A DNA stretch of 64,000 bases, taken from assembly GCF_024642085.1 (NCBI RefSeq), contig NZ_JAHEBV010000002.1:102330-166329 (forward strand). Reading direction: 5' to 3'. The translations under genes were made by a program, and so were the position numbers. Numbering within the stretch: position 1 is the stretch's first letter; every line of letters begins with the position of its first letter. Of the stretch, positions 45,214 to 54,881 are shown in pieces. The notes beneath the pieces are model-generated. The model made no database searches. It was not told where the DNA came from and saw nothing but the letters and a program-made list of their open reading frames with translations. Source of the stretch: Novosphingobium sp. (GTDB lineage: Bacteria; Pseudomonadota; Alphaproteobacteria; Sphingomonadales; Sphingomonadaceae).

Positions 45214-46458
45214 ATGGCGTCCGAGATGGCTCAGTCGGTGTCCCTCCCCATGCGCATCTTACTACTCCAAGGACTTATGGGGCCGTTGTTTCGGCGCTTG
45301 GGACAAGACTTAATTGCAGCAGGTCATACCGTATTCAAGGTTAATTTTAATGGCGGCGATCGGGCGTTTTGGCGATTGCCAAATTCGTTCAACTACCAAG
45401 GCAAATTGTCTGACTGGCCGAAAGCTTTTGACCTTATTCTCACGGAAACGGGAGTGTCCGATGTCGTGTTATTCGGCGACTGCAGAGACTACCATCTACC
45501 TGCTATACAAATCTGCCGAGACCGTGGCGTCAAGATTCACGTGTTTGAGGAAGGGTACATCCGCCCTGACTGGGTCACTCTTGAATTGGGCGGAGTGAAT
45601 GGCAATTCTTCGCTTCCGCGCGATCCAGCCTGGTATAGGCGCACAGCGTCAACATTGCCTCCGGTACCCGTGCATGCGCAGGTTCCATCGTCTTTTCGAC
45701 GCAGGGCTATTGAAGGTCTGCTTTATAATGCCGCCGACTTATTGACTCGTTGGCAATTCCCTAACTGGAGTAACCACCGCCCATGGCACCCGGTGGTCGA
45801 GGGGATGGGTTGGTGGCGCAAGCTGTGGCGCAGCAAGGAGCGCGAAGAAAGCTCAAGCAGACTCATGGCGCAACTGGCAGAAAGTAAGACCGAATATTTT
45901 GTTTTCCCACTTCAGTTGGATTCGGATTACCAGATACGCCTGCATTCGCCCTTTGCGGGCGTCGCTGATGCCTTGCGGTTAGTGATCGAGTCCTTCGCCG
46001 GCCATGCGCCGCAGCATATTCGGTTGGTGGTGAAAGAACATCCGCTTGACAATGGTGTGCGTGATTGGCGTCAAGTGACCTTTGACATGGCAAACTTGTT
46101 TGGAGCGCAAGGCCGTGTCGATTATTTGGCAACTGGCGACATTGTCCCAATAACTCGTGGATCTCGTGGGATCGTGACGATTAACAGTACTAGCGGTACT
46201 TTTGCGTTGGCTGAAGGCCTGCCTGTTGTTGTTCTCGGCCAGGCAGTCTATGATATTGTGGATATTACCCACAAGGGCGGGCTAGACCGGTTCTGGACAA
46301 ATCCTCAACCTCCCGACGCGCAAACGTTTGAGGCATTTTACAAGGTCATGGTTGATCGCTGCCTTATTCCTGGTGGCTTCTACTCTGATGAAGCATTGGC
46401 TAAGGTGCTTCGTCATGCCGTCGCTCGGCTTGAAGGCAGGGCGATCCTTCCGGAATAA
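45214..46458 (+). CDS. kpsS: Capsular beta-Kdo transferase, KpsS-like
   Basis: A 414-residue enzyme that adds the first Kdo to lysophosphatidylglycerol in group 2 capsule biogenesis. Family marks: LLLQGLMGPLFRRLG near the start, the FKVNFNGGD motif, HVFEEGYIRPDWVTLE, VVKEHPLD and INSTSGTFALAEGLP. These are shared with E. coli KpsS. The start is uncertain: ATG 45214 has a close GAGG, but 45166, 45226 or 45250 are all in frame; homologs begin near MRILLLQG (45250). A small hypothetical follows. Confidence 0.85.
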   Translation: MASEMAQSVSLPMRILLLQGLMGPLFRRLGQDLIAAGHTVFKVNFNGGDRAFWRLPNSFNYQGKLSDWPKAFDLILTETGVSDVVLFGDCRDYHLPAIQICRDRGVKIHVFEEGYIRPDWVTLELGGVNGNSSLPRDPAWYRRTASTLPPVPVHAQVPSSFRRRAIEGLLYNAADLLTRWQFPNWSNHRPWHPVVEGMGWWRKLWRSKEREESSSRLMAQLAESKTEYFVFPLQLDSDYQIRLHSPFAGVADALRLVIESFAGHAPQHIRLVVKEHPLDNGVRDWRQVTFDMANLFGAQGRVDYLATGDIVPITRGSRGIVTINSTSGTFALAEGLPVVVLGQAVYDIVDITHKGGLDRFWTNPQPPDAQTFEAFYKVMVDRCLIPGGFYSDEALAKVLRHAVARLEGRAILPE

Positions 46459-46530
46459 ACGGTGGCTTCGATGGCATAATTTCCGGGCCGCCGCGTTCAA
46501 GCCGGTGCTCCTTTTCGAATTGTACCAAAA

Positions 46531-46899
46531 ATGTCTTACATGGGCTTATTAGAGCATGCCGCGGTTGCAGTGGCGGTACAAGCCTTGATCGGCTTGTCTA
46601 CGGGGCGCTGGTGGGCCGGTGCTGGAATTGCATGCGCTTACTTCGTCGGCCGAGAGTTCGCTCAGGCCGAGTATCGCTGGATCGAGCAATTTGCTCACGG
46701 CAAACGAGCGAATATGCCGTATTGGGCTGTCTTCGATGCTCGGGTTTGGCAGACAACTGACCAGCTTGCCGATGTCGCGTTGCCTGTCGTCGCCACGTTT
46801 GCCGTGGCGTGGTGGTTTGACAAGCAACAGAGCCGCAAAATCCAGACAAAGCGACCCCAAGACACTGAGTGCGCATCGCTTCTTGATCAAGACGTATAA
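46531..46899 (+). CDS. Small membrane protein, phage-like
   Basis: A 122-residue protein with two to three hydrophobic segments (about 6-38 and 84-95) around a conserved-looking core: YFVGREFAQAEYRWIE, then ANMPYWAVFDARVW. I recall similar proteins in prophages and phages of proteobacteria, near holin or lysis genes, but no function is known. It has no other phage gene next to it here. It lies 72 bases after the KpsS-like gene, on the same strand. It may be a leftover of an old insertion or a capsule-related gene. Confidence 0.6.
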   Translation: MSYMGLLEHAAVAVAVQALIGLSTGRWWAGAGIACAYFVGREFAQAEYRWIEQFAHGKRANMPYWAVFDARVWQTTDQLADVALPVVATFAVAWWFDKQQSRKIQTKRPQDTECASLLDQDV

Positions 46900-47143
46900 C
46901 ACTTCGGACTCGCAAAGGCGGGCTCGACGAACCTATTTGCGAAAGGCGTTAGTAATTTATTCTTTAGCGTAGATAATAATTACAGAATCTATTTTGCCTC
47001 CCATTTGGCAATAGACTCGTATTTTGAGGCACTTATATTTTCTATAAGTGAATTTGCGAAATGACTTCAAGTTGGGTTTTGCTCTTCTCTTAGTGAACGG
47101 CGGTCGACAGACTCAGCATTATTCAAAGGCTGTCAAAGTGATG
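46900..47143. other. AT-rich gap between two converging gene groups
   Basis: The 244 bases are distinctly AT-rich (TTATTC, TAATAATTA and TATATTTTC runs) and contain no reading frame worth noting. It separates rightward genes from leftward ones. The change in base composition fits transferred DNA. No strong hairpin with a T-run was identified. Confidence 0.5.
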
Positions 47144-48436
47144 CTAACTTGCAGCACCTTGAAACCGTAGGACTGGGTTTAAATCGCTGGAGATGCTGAA
47201 TGTCGCAAGGCAGGTTCGCGCCGACGAGGCCCAGCTTCCACCCGGCCGGCGAACGTGTATTTGGTTGGACGCTACCTCTTGTATCCAAGCGTCTATGCGA
47301 CTTGCTAATTCCTGTCGGGCGGCCTTTTCTGGAAAATAGCGGACGCCTAACTCCTCATGAATCCGAAAAATCGCAATATCTCGTGCCAGCACTGGCTTGC
47401 CATGCCCTAAGGCCTCAATCAGCGGCAACCCAAACCCTTCGGCATGCGACGCTATGATAACGCCCTTGCATGCCTTGTACATGTTCTCCAATTCCGAATC
47501 ATCAACGTCATCAAACCATAACAATTTGTCCAAATGCTCAGGATGGCTTCGTATCAGTTGACACAGCCATTCTACTTTCCAACCCGACCTACCGACGAGC
47601 ACCAAACGATGGTTCGAACCCCTTCCCCAGAGATCGCTAAATGCTGAAATGATGTCGGCGTGTCCCTTACGCGGCTCCAATGTTCCTACCATCAGCGAGA
47701 ATGGAACCTTCAAATCGAACCGCGTGGTGTTATCTTGCATATCAGTCGCGTCAGTATCGACTAACGATTTACGAAGATCGTGGCCCATCTCTAAGATACA
47801 GGTCTGGTATCCCTTAGAAATGCCGTAACGCGTCTCCAAAACACGTACGAGGTCATTTTCCGTCTGATGGGAAATACACAGAAACCCGTCGGCCAAGCCT
47901 GCTATGGTATTAAGCCAACTTTTGTAACGCACCACATTATTGGGTGAGAACCACTCAGGAAAGTCAATTGGCAGGACATCACAGATAAGAAACCACAATT
48001 GTCCACCGGTCTTGCGAAACTGCGCCAATTGTCGCCGATAGCGGCGGATGGTATCTAGGGAAAAATCCAAGCCAAGAAAGACATCGCCTGGGCGGGCTTT
48101 CATTTGCTCACGAGAAACAATCCTCGCAACGTCAGGCCAAGCTATGGTATGATAAGAGCTTCGACGATCAGCCGACACGAAGCGGATATCCCACTCGACT
48201 CCGCCTTGTTCAACCAAGGCTAGCGCAAGTGAGCGCACTACACGTTGAATGCCGGTCCCGGCATCATGCCGACTGACTACAGCCAAATCTATAAACAGCC
48301 GCCTAGCACTTCCAGTCGTTATCGTTACTTCAGGAGCATGCTTTGCGCGCAAGTTGCCGACACGAAATTTTCGGAAAACGGGCAACATTACGGCTTCTTC
48401 TAATCGCTGTAGCAAAATTTCCCAGGAAGACTTCAT
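47144..48436 (-). CDS. Glycosyltransferase, GT4 family
   Basis: A 430-residue GT-B glycosyltransferase. The C-terminal half has SLMVGTLEPRKGHADII, RLVLVGRSGWK, then IIASHAEGFGLPLIEALGHGKPV, the conserved E-E pattern of GT4 enzymes. The N-terminal part, with SRHDAGTGIQRVVRSL, resembles the N-terminal part of the other GT4 in the locus (GVDRVEM). Both may therefore act on the same polymer. It lies 37 bases downstream of the Wza-like export gene on the minus strand and may form an operon with it. Confidence 0.88.
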   Translation of the reverse strand: MKSSWEILLQRLEEAVMLPVFRKFRVGNLRAKHAPEVTITTGSARRLFIDLAVVSRHDAGTGIQRVVRSLALALVEQGGVEWDIRFVSADRRSSYHTIAWPDVARIVSREQMKARPGDVFLGLDFSLDTIRRYRRQLAQFRKTGGQLWFLICDVLPIDFPEWFSPNNVVRYKSWLNTIAGLADGFLCISHQTENDLVRVLETRYGISKGYQTCILEMGHDLRKSLVDTDATDMQDNTTRFDLKVPFSLMVGTLEPRKGHADIISAFSDLWGRGSNHRLVLVGRSGWKVEWLCQLIRSHPEHLDKLLWFDDVDDSELENMYKACKGVIIASHAEGFGLPLIEALGHGKPVLARDIAIFRIHEELGVRYFPEKAARQELASRIDAWIQEVASNQIHVRRPGGSWASSARTCLATFSISSDLNPVLRFQGAAS

Positions 48437-48473
48437 GATAGACTTAATTTACCAATCAAACTATCGAACTCAT

Positions 48474-49655
48474 TCAAAATGCTGTCGCGGTCGTCGCTAC
48501 GGGGAGGAATGTCGAGTAAATTACGCTGACAAACTTCTGAATGTCTGCAAGCGGCGCATTTGATACGTATAATACGTCCTTATTTTTGATTGGAAAGCTT
48601 TGCGCTACGAAGAAACCCGACGGATCTTTCATATTGATACGGTAGATAACAGGGATCTTGCCTTCTGGCGTCAAGGGGGTATCTGAGCTAATAGCTGGGC
48701 CTAGCGCGTCAGGATCTTCAAATCGGAATACAAACACTCCCTTAACGTCGGCACGAGAATCCTGAAGCCCCGCGACGCGTCCAAGAGCTTGGGCCAGTGT
48801 CAGACCTGTCGCCTCAAACGGCAATTCATCATTCCTGCCTGTCGCGCCTAACGCAGTGAAACTGTAAGGTTGATACAACATGGTCAAGATGTCATCTGGA
48901 GCGAGCCGGACGTTCTGACGAGGATCGCGAATAACTGTTTCGAGTGGTAACGACGTGGTTTGCATGCCACGCGTAATTTGCACAGTCATTTTGCCGACCG
49001 GTTGTCGCACGCCGCCAGCGCTAGCCAGTATATCAAGTACCCGCTCGCCTCTTGAAGTCAGAGGAACTCTAGAACTATTCGTTACTTCGCCCACGACAGT
49101 AACATTTGCCGCAGCATTGCGAGCAAGCCGCACGATTGCCTGCGGTCGATGTGCCATTCCGGTAAGCCGCGAAGTTATAGTGCGCGCGATCTCCTGTGTG
49201 GTGCGCCCCGCCACGCTTATAGTGCCAATAAACGGAATCGTGATCTGGCCGTCGTTGTCGACCATTTGATCAGGCAAAGAAGCGCCGCGCGCTAACGAGG
49301 TCGAGCTCGCCGAGGTGAGCCGCACGTCGGTGCCTGTAGTGCCAAATAAGGTCGCCGGCGGCGCTTCCCAAATCGCCACATCAAGGACGTCGCCCTTTCC
49401 GACAACCGTGCCGACAGACGTCCCTTCACCCAAACTCTCAGAAAAAGATGACGGTACGCTCTTGGCTACCAAACTTCGTGCGACTGAATCGGTTACGTCG
49501 ATAACCTTTATCCTTGCGTCGCCAAGAAATCGGTCGCTTTTGGCTGTGATACCCCGCGATGAAGGGCCAGAAGAAGGCAAAACAGCACAACCAGAAACCG
49601 CCGTTGCCAAGGCAGTAAGCCCGATTATCCGCGCGTAAATCAATCTTCTATTCAT
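48474..49655 (-). CDS. Outer-membrane polysaccharide export lipoprotein (Wza/KpsD-like)
   Basis: A 393-residue lipoprotein with signal and lipobox (VSGC, Cys near 23). The PES domain (about 80-170: VGKGDVLDVAIWEAPP) is followed by SLBB-type repeats (VTVVGEVTNSSRVPL, then LTSRGERVLDILASAGG). Such proteins form the channel that lets capsule cross the outer membrane. It pairs with the inner-membrane KpsM/T and KpsE complex encoded divergently. The name wza or kpsD is not certain, since the domain order is shared by both. Confidence 0.88.
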   Translation of the reverse strand: MNRRLIYARIIGLTALATAVSGCAVLPSSGPSSRGITAKSDRFLGDARIKVIDVTDSVARSLVAKSVPSSFSESLGEGTSVGTVVGKGDVLDVAIWEAPPATLFGTTGTDVRLTSASSTSLARGASLPDQMVDNDGQITIPFIGTISVAGRTTQEIARTITSRLTGMAHRPQAIVRLARNAAANVTVVGEVTNSSRVPLTSRGERVLDILASAGGVRQPVGKMTVQITRGMQTTSLPLETVIRDPRQNVRLAPDDILTMLYQPYSFTALGATGRNDELPFEATGLTLAQALGRVAGLQDSRADVKGVFVFRFEDPDALGPAISSDTPLTPEGKIPVIYRINMKDPSGFFVAQSFPIKNKDVLYVSNAPLADIQKFVSVIYSTFLPVATTATAF

Positions 49656-49943
49656 CTAGGGTGCAGCCAAGTCCAATTATCAGAAATGAGAGCCGCTCAT
49701 CGGCGAACCAAACTGTCTTATGGCTGAACAGAAAGGGCTGATCAACACGCATAGCAGAAGACTATATCTCCTATTTTTCGACGTGCGTGGAAAAAGCGCG
49801 CCAAAACCGCTACGTTGCGGGACCTGCGTAGCCGATCGCTGTTTCTTTGCAGCATAGTCTGGACGGTTGAAGTCGTGGCGGCTAACGCCTGCTCGCATGC
49901 GCAGCGAATGCGTTACCTGTTTGTTTCAGAGTTGCTTCGATTT
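49656..49943. promoter_or_regulatory. Divergent region between the export lipoprotein and KpsE genes
   Basis: The 288 bases hold the promoters for the leftward export-lipoprotein/glycosyltransferase pair and the rightward kpsE-kpsM-kpsT group. The kpsE frame is open upstream, but the upstream translation is not protein-like. No clear operator was seen. Confidence 0.4.
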
Positions 49944-51134
49944 ATGGATACTGATCAAGGCGAAAGTCCTAAACTGCCTGCATCCGCTGGTGGCCTGGGC
50001 GTGCATGCCAAAAACGCACCAATTACACCCAGTACGATTGGAAAGAGATTTAGAGATTTTAGGCCGCTTTTTTTCTTTACGGTTGTAGTGCCGACGTTGC
50101 TCGCGACCATATACTTCGGCTTCGTGGCATCAGACGTTTACGTCTCGGAATCGCGTTTCACTGTGCGCAGCCCGGCCAAGTCGACGCCAACAGGACTGGG
50201 CGCTTTGATAAAAAGTTCTGGATTTGCTAACGCTGGTGATGAGGTGTACGCAGCGCAGGATTATGTTACTTCGCGAGATGCGCTAAAGGCTCTCAATCAA
50301 AATAGTGCGTTTACCCACGCATATTCGTCATCTTCTATTTCAATTTTTGACCGTTTCGCCGGAATATATTCGAGTGAATCTTTCGAAGAGTTATATCGAT
50401 ATTATAAGAAGAAGGTTGATTTAAGATACGAGTCATCGTCTTCTATTGTGACTCTGACTGTGCGCGCGTACACCCCACAGGATGCGGGAAAGTTCAACGA
50501 ACAGCTCTTGGCAATGGCTGAGGCGACAGTAAATAAGCTAAACGAGCGCGGAAGGCAGGATCTTGTTCGGTTTGCACAGCGAGAAGTCGATGATGCCAAG
50601 TTGAAGTCGCAGACCGCAGCGTTAGCTCTATCAGCATATCGCAATTCGATCGGCATCGTAGATCCTGAAAAGCAGGCTTCTGTTCAGATACAGATGATTT
50701 CCAAGCTTCAAGATCAGTTGATAGCCACGCGCACGCAGCTAGCCGAAACACGAACTGTATCCCCAAAAAATCCGCAGATCGAAGTTCTCAGGGCAAGGGC
50801 GAAAAGTCTCAGCGATGAAATCGACAATCAATTGGGCTTGGTGGCTGGCAGCAGTAAGTCGCTTTCGTCACGCGCAGCCCAATATCAGCGAGTCTTGCTT
50901 GAAAATCAATTTGCGGAGAAGCAGCTCGCTAGCGCGATGATATCGCTGGACGAAGCGAGAAACGAAGCAAACCGGAAACAGGCTTACGTAGAGCGAATTG
51001 TGCAACCGAATATCCCCGATGAGCCGTTGGAGCCAAGGCGCTTACGTGGCATTTTGTCCACTTTAATTCTGGGCTTGGCTGCGTGGGCCATAATAAGCAT
51101 GCTAATTGCTGGCATGTTGGAACATAAAGACTGA
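49944..51134 (+). CDS. kpsE: Capsule export inner-membrane protein, KpsE-like (PCP family)
   Basis: A 396-residue polysaccharide co-polymerase. One membrane segment lies near the N-terminus (about 44-64, FFFTVVVPTLLATIYFGFVA split) and another near the C-terminus (about 370-390, LGLAAWAIISMLIAGM). The long periplasmic part is helical, with coiled-coil stretches between about 180 and 340. The YVSESRFTVRSP motif after the first segment is typical. It bridges the ABC transporter to the outer-membrane channel. ATG 49944 was chosen from family length; ATG 49908 is possible. kpsM follows. Confidence 0.88.
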   Translation: MDTDQGESPKLPASAGGLGVHAKNAPITPSTIGKRFRDFRPLFFFTVVVPTLLATIYFGFVASDVYVSESRFTVRSPAKSTPTGLGALIKSSGFANAGDEVYAAQDYVTSRDALKALNQNSAFTHAYSSSSISIFDRFAGIYSSESFEELYRYYKKKVDLRYESSSSIVTLTVRAYTPQDAGKFNEQLLAMAEATVNKLNERGRQDLVRFAQREVDDAKLKSQTAALALSAYRNSIGIVDPEKQASVQIQMISKLQDQLIATRTQLAETRTVSPKNPQIEVLRARAKSLSDEIDNQLGLVAGSSKSLSSRAAQYQRVLLENQFAEKQLASAMISLDEARNEANRKQAYVERIVQPNIPDEPLEPRRLRGILSTLILGLAAWAIISMLIAGMLEHKD

Positions 51135-51141
51135 GAATCAC

Positions 51142-51942
51142 GTGTCTCATTTGATGCAATTTACCGCTGTACGTCGAGCCGGGGCGATTCAAGCCCGAGT
51201 AATTTATGCTCTCCTAATGCGGGAGATCCTTACTCGATACGGACGGCACAACATTGGTTTTCTATGGTTGTTCGTAGAACCAATGCTGTTCACAACTGGT
51301 GTGACTATTCTATGGACACTATCCAAGTCGGTCCACGGATCATCATTACCAATTGTCGCGTTTGCGTTAACGGGTTATTCCAGCGTATTGCTCTGGCGAA
51401 ACATGCCAGCGCGCTGCATAGGTGCCATCGAACCTAACTTGGCGCTAATGTATCATCGCAACGTAAAGGCCATTGATATTTTTCTGGCGCGGCTTCTGCT
51501 GGAAGCAGGCGGGGCGACGATATCTTTCGTGACGCTAACTCTCTTCTACATTAACATTGGCTGGCTGGACCCGCCAAACGATGTTCTTACAGTCGTTGAA
51601 GGCTGGTTGCTAATGGCCTGGTTCGGTGCGAGCGCTGCCATGTTCTTGGGCGCCTTGGCGGAAAAAAGTGAACTAGTGGAGCGCCTTTGGCACCCGTTCT
51701 CTTATATTGTATTCCCTCTGTCTGGGGCCGCGTTCATGGTCGATGCGTTACCTACTTCAGTTCAGAAGCTCGCGCTCTATGTCCCGATGGTGAGTGGAGT
51801 TGAACTTATACGTGAAGGATATTTCGGCCAGGCTTTTAGGGCACACTATGACCTTTCTTACCTTTTGGGCTGCTGCATTCTTTTCACGCTATTGGCATTG
51901 GCACGAGTAGCGACAGTGAGCAGGGAAATAACTCCGGAATGA
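51142..51942 (+). CDS. kpsM: Capsule ABC transporter permease, KpsM-like
   Basis: A 266-residue ABC-2 type permease moving the lipid-linked capsule across the inner membrane. Six membrane segments are visible. The start of the protein includes the amphipathic MREILTRYGRHNIGFLW stretch of the family. The pattern LREL/REGYFG near residue 225 is also typical. The start is uncertain: GTG 51142 gives eight bases after the kpsE stop; ATG 51154 is the alternative. The stop overlaps kpsT (ATGA). Confidence 0.9.
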   Translation: MSHLMQFTAVRRAGAIQARVIYALLMREILTRYGRHNIGFLWLFVEPMLFTTGVTILWTLSKSVHGSSLPIVAFALTGYSSVLLWRNMPARCIGAIEPNLALMYHRNVKAIDIFLARLLLEAGGATISFVTLTLFYINIGWLDPPNDVLTVVEGWLLMAWFGASAAMFLGALAEKSELVERLWHPFSYIVFPLSGAAFMVDALPTSVQKLALYVPMVSGVELIREGYFGQAFRAHYDLSYLLGCCILFTLLALARVATVSREITPE

Positions 51943-52598
51943 TAGTAGTTGATCATGTCCACAAGGTCTACCCGACGCGCCAAGGTGATCGGGCCATCCT
52001 AAACGATATCTCTTTTATCCTTGCTCGCGGCGAGAAACTGGGTGTTATTGGTCGCAACGGCGCTGGAAAATCGACGCTAGTTAGATTAGTTAGCGGCGCA
52101 GAGCAGCCAACCTCAGGTACAATAACCAGAAGCATGTCAGTGTCATGGCCAATTGCGTTTGGCGGTGCATTTCAAGGAGCTTTGACTGGGTTCGATAATG
52201 TTCGCTTCATAAGTCGTATTTACCAACAGGACTATTCACAAAACATTGATTTTGTACAAGACTTTACTGAACTTGGAATTTACCTTCGCGAACCCGTGCG
52301 ATCATATTCTCAAGGTATGCGTGCGCGGTTGGCCTTTGCGATTTCAATGATTATCGAGTTCGATTGCTATTTGATTGACGAAGTAATCGCCGTAGGTGAC
52401 GCGCGCTTCCACGAAAGATGCGCTATGGAGCTTTTTCAAAAGCGTGCTGATCGCGCAATGCTTATAATATCCCATGATGCAGAATACGTCCGAAATCATT
52501 GTAATAAATTTGCTGTATTGCATAATGGCGATATGAGTTTATATACTAAATTTGACGATGCATACGAAAAGCATATGCAAAATATGCATGCTACGTGA
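51939..52598 (+). CDS. kpsT: Capsule ABC transporter ATP-binding protein, KpsT-like
   Basis: The 219-residue ATPase of the capsule exporter. Walker A: GRNGAGKST near residues 38-46. Signature: SQGMRARLAFAISM near 125-138. Walker B: FDCYLIDEVIAVGD near 143. The final switch histidine is in MLIISHD. The short product without C-terminal carbohydrate-binding domain matches KpsT rather than Wzt. It partners KpsM (overlapping ATGA) and is followed by gmd after 29 bases. Confidence 0.94.
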   Translation: MIVVDHVHKVYPTRQGDRAILNDISFILARGEKLGVIGRNGAGKSTLVRLVSGAEQPTSGTITRSMSVSWPIAFGGAFQGALTGFDNVRFISRIYQQDYSQNIDFVQDFTELGIYLREPVRSYSQGMRARLAFAISMIIEFDCYLIDEVIAVGDARFHERCAMELFQKRADRAMLIISHDAEYVRNHCNKFAVLHNGDMSLYTKFDDAYEKHMQNMHAT

Positions 52599-52627
52599 TG
52601 CTTTTATTAAGGCGATTGGAGTGAAAT

Positions 52628-53662
52628 ATGGCTAAAGTTGCCCTTATAACGGGCGTAACAGGACAGGATGGCAGCTATCTTGCTGAACTTCTGTTGAGCA
52701 AGGGTTACGAAGTCCATGGCATGATTAGGCGGTCTAGTACGGTCACAACATGGCGCATTGACCACCTGCTGGAGGAAGGTCAAAGTAAAAGTTTTTCGTT
52801 ACACTATGGCGATCTTTCAGATGCGAACTCACTTCGGCGCTTGATCGACCTTACTCAACCTGAAGAAATTTACAACTTAGCTGCGCAAAGCCATGTTCGC
52901 GTTAGCTTCGATCAACCGGAATACACGACAGACGCGACAGGGACTGGCGTGCTGCGCCTGCTTGAAGCAATTCGCGCTTCGACACAATATTCACTAAAAG
53001 CGGTGCGTTTTTACCAAGCCGGCTCAAGCGAGATGTTCGGATCTGCTAAACCGCCACAAGGTGAATTTACAAGGTTCGAGCCGCGTAGTCCTTATGCTTG
53101 CGCGAAAGTTTACGCGCATTACCAAACCGTCAATTACCGCGAGAGTTATGGGATGTTTGCCAGCAATGGCATCCTTTTCAACCATGAAAGTCCGCGCCGA
53201 GGAGAAGCGTTCGTAACGCGTAAAATTACTTTAGCAGCTGCGAGAATTAAGCTTGGTCTTCAGAAAAAGCTATTCCTAGGCAATCTTGATGCCAAACGTG
53301 ATTGGGGATTTGCTGGCGACTATGTCGAGGCGATGTGGCGGATGCTGCAACATGATCGCCCTGATGATTTCGTCGTTGCCACAAATCAGGCGATCTCGAT
53401 TCGAGAATTTCTAGCGCTGACGTTTGAGCATATCAACTTGGATTGGCGGGATTTTGTTGAAATTGACGAGCGGTTTTATCGTCCGGCAGAGGTAGATTAT
53501 CTACTTGGAGATTACAGTAAGATTCACCGCGATTTGGGATGGTCACCTACCCATGATGTCTCCTCGCTGGCGAAAATGATGGTCGATAGCGATTTGAAGT
53601 TAGCCAAACGGGAGCATCATCATCGCAATTTTGATGAACTCGAGGCTCAAATTGTCCGTTAG
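52628..53662 (+). CDS. gmd: GDP-mannose 4,6-dehydratase
   Basis: The 344-residue SDR enzyme converts GDP-mannose to GDP-4-keto-6-deoxymannose. Motifs: NADP site [10 protein letters not shown] near 8-17, the catalytic SSEMFG, and Tyr-Lys in [12 protein letters not shown], then [14 protein letters not shown]. Its product can be reduced to GDP-D-rhamnose, GDP-6-deoxytalose or converted toward GDP-fucose. The next gene overlaps it by 29 bases and looks like the reductase. Sits at the end of the kpsE-M-T operon. Confidence 0.97.
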   Translation: MAKVALITGVTGQDGSYLAELLLSKGYEVHGMIRRSSTVTTWRIDHLLEEGQSKSFSLHYGDLSDANSLRRLIDLTQPEEIYNLAAQSHVRVSFDQPEYTTDATGTGVLRLLEAIRASTQYSLKAVRFYQAGSSEMFGSAKPPQGEFTRFEPRSPYACAKVYAHYQTVNYRESYGMFASNGILFNHESPRRGEAFVTRKITLAAARIKLGLQKKLFLGNLDAKRDWGFAGDYVEAMWRMLQHDRPDDFVVATNQAISIREFLALTFEHINLDWRDFVEIDERFYRPAEVDYLLGDYSKIHRDLGWSPTHDVSSLAKMMVDSDLKLAKREHHHRNFDELEAQIVR

Positions 53663-54551
53663 GCCGGGCCTTCTTATTACTGGCGCTTCAGGTTTTGTTG
53701 GACATAGCGCGGTAGCTTTGGGTAGGTTAAGTTTCGACGTGGTGGCCGCCGGTCGGGGAGAGCGGCCAAATTGGCTACCATCCGACGTTACATGGTGTCC
53801 AGTCGATTTGCTCGACAGAATGTCGGTTGGCCGACTTCCGGCAAACATGCCTTTTGTCCTCCATCTGGCGAGCGAGACAGTACCTTCGCAGTTCGTCGAT
53901 TATGGTCCGCTGATTAATTCCGTAGAGATGACATTAAACCTTTGTAGGCATTTGAAATCGGGTCGAGTTCTATTTGCAAGCTCGTGCCTGGTATATGGAT
54001 CCAGCTTAGATATAATTACTGAAGACCATCAATTATCTCCGCGTGGTCACTACGGTATGGCTAAAGCCATGTGCGAATCTATATTGCTGAACGCGACTAA
54101 CATTGATGGGCTTGTGGCTCGTCCGTTCAACCATATAGGCCCAGGAATGCGACCCGATCTCGCGTTACCATCAATTGTGAGGCGATTGAGAGACGCAAAC
54201 GACGGGGCAATTATCGAAATGGCCGGCCTAGATAGCACTCGTGACTTTCTCGACGTCGAAGATATTGTCGGGGCATATTTTAAAATTCTAACTGCTTCTG
54301 ACCATTCATTTAGAGTATTCAATGTTTGTAGCGGAAGTGGAACGAGCATTGGTAAAATTGTTTACACGATCGCCAGCATTTTAAACAAATCTATTAAAGG
54401 CATAAAATTCACAGAACGATGTAATTCGGCAGATGATACATCGACTATCATAGGGAATAATGTGCGACTTCGAAATGAAATTGGGTGGGTCCAAAAGTAC
54501 AATGTCGAACAAAGCTTAAGTCGTCTTATAGCTGAAACGAGACATTTATAA
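53634..54551 (+). CDS. rmd: GDP-6-deoxy-hexose reductase, Rmd-like (NAD-dependent epimerase family)
   Basis: A 305-residue SDR protein. NAD site: [11 protein letters not shown] near 20; catalytic Tyr and Lys in HYGMAKAM; substrate loop [11 protein letters not shown], matching Rmd-type reductases that make GDP-D-rhamnose. The conversion of GDP-4-keto-6-deoxymannose follows gmd exactly in pathway order, and the genes overlap by 29 bases. The last quarter is more divergent and AT-rich. Other products (6-deoxytalose) are possible. ATG 53634 was chosen; a TTG precedes it by one codon. Confidence 0.82.
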   Translation: MNSRLKLSVRPGLLITGASGFVGHSAVALGRLSFDVVAAGRGERPNWLPSDVTWCPVDLLDRMSVGRLPANMPFVLHLASETVPSQFVDYGPLINSVEMTLNLCRHLKSGRVLFASSCLVYGSSLDIITEDHQLSPRGHYGMAKAMCESILLNATNIDGLVARPFNHIGPGMRPDLALPSIVRRLRDANDGAIIEMAGLDSTRDFLDVEDIVGAYFKILTASDHSFRVFNVCSGSGTSIGKIVYTIASILNKSIKGIKFTERCNSADDTSTIIGNNVRLRNEIGWVQKYNVEQSLSRLIAETRHL

Positions 54552-54820
54552 TTTATTATTTATTCCCGTTTAACCCTTACGCTCACGCTTAAGGTCCAGC
54601 GATCAGGCTTGTTCCGAGTTGCTAAATTGCGCTCGGAAACTTAGTCTAACCTCCGATTATCTTGCGGATGTCCGCGCATGTTCAAGCCAATCCGATAGAG
54701 GCTTCAATCAGGCGTTGGAACGGCGCATCCATGACGACTTTCATTAAGTCGCGAAAGAATGAGACGAATATTAGGTTGGCAGGCACTGCACCTTTTTTGC
54801 CAAACGAAGCCGGTGTACCG
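54552..54820. other. Non-coding gap left of the IS element
   Basis: This 269-base stretch holds no convincing gene. On the minus strand a short frame near 54714-54815 (about 35 codons, ending IEASIGLA) looks protein-like. It runs into stop codons if the IS is removed, so I do not call it a gene. Three bases (CCG) just left of the IS are part of its target duplication. Confidence 0.5.
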
Positions 54821-54881
54821 TAGCCTGCTGCCGGTTTGATGGACACCGAGATAAGGTGTTTTATCGAACTGAAGGATTACA

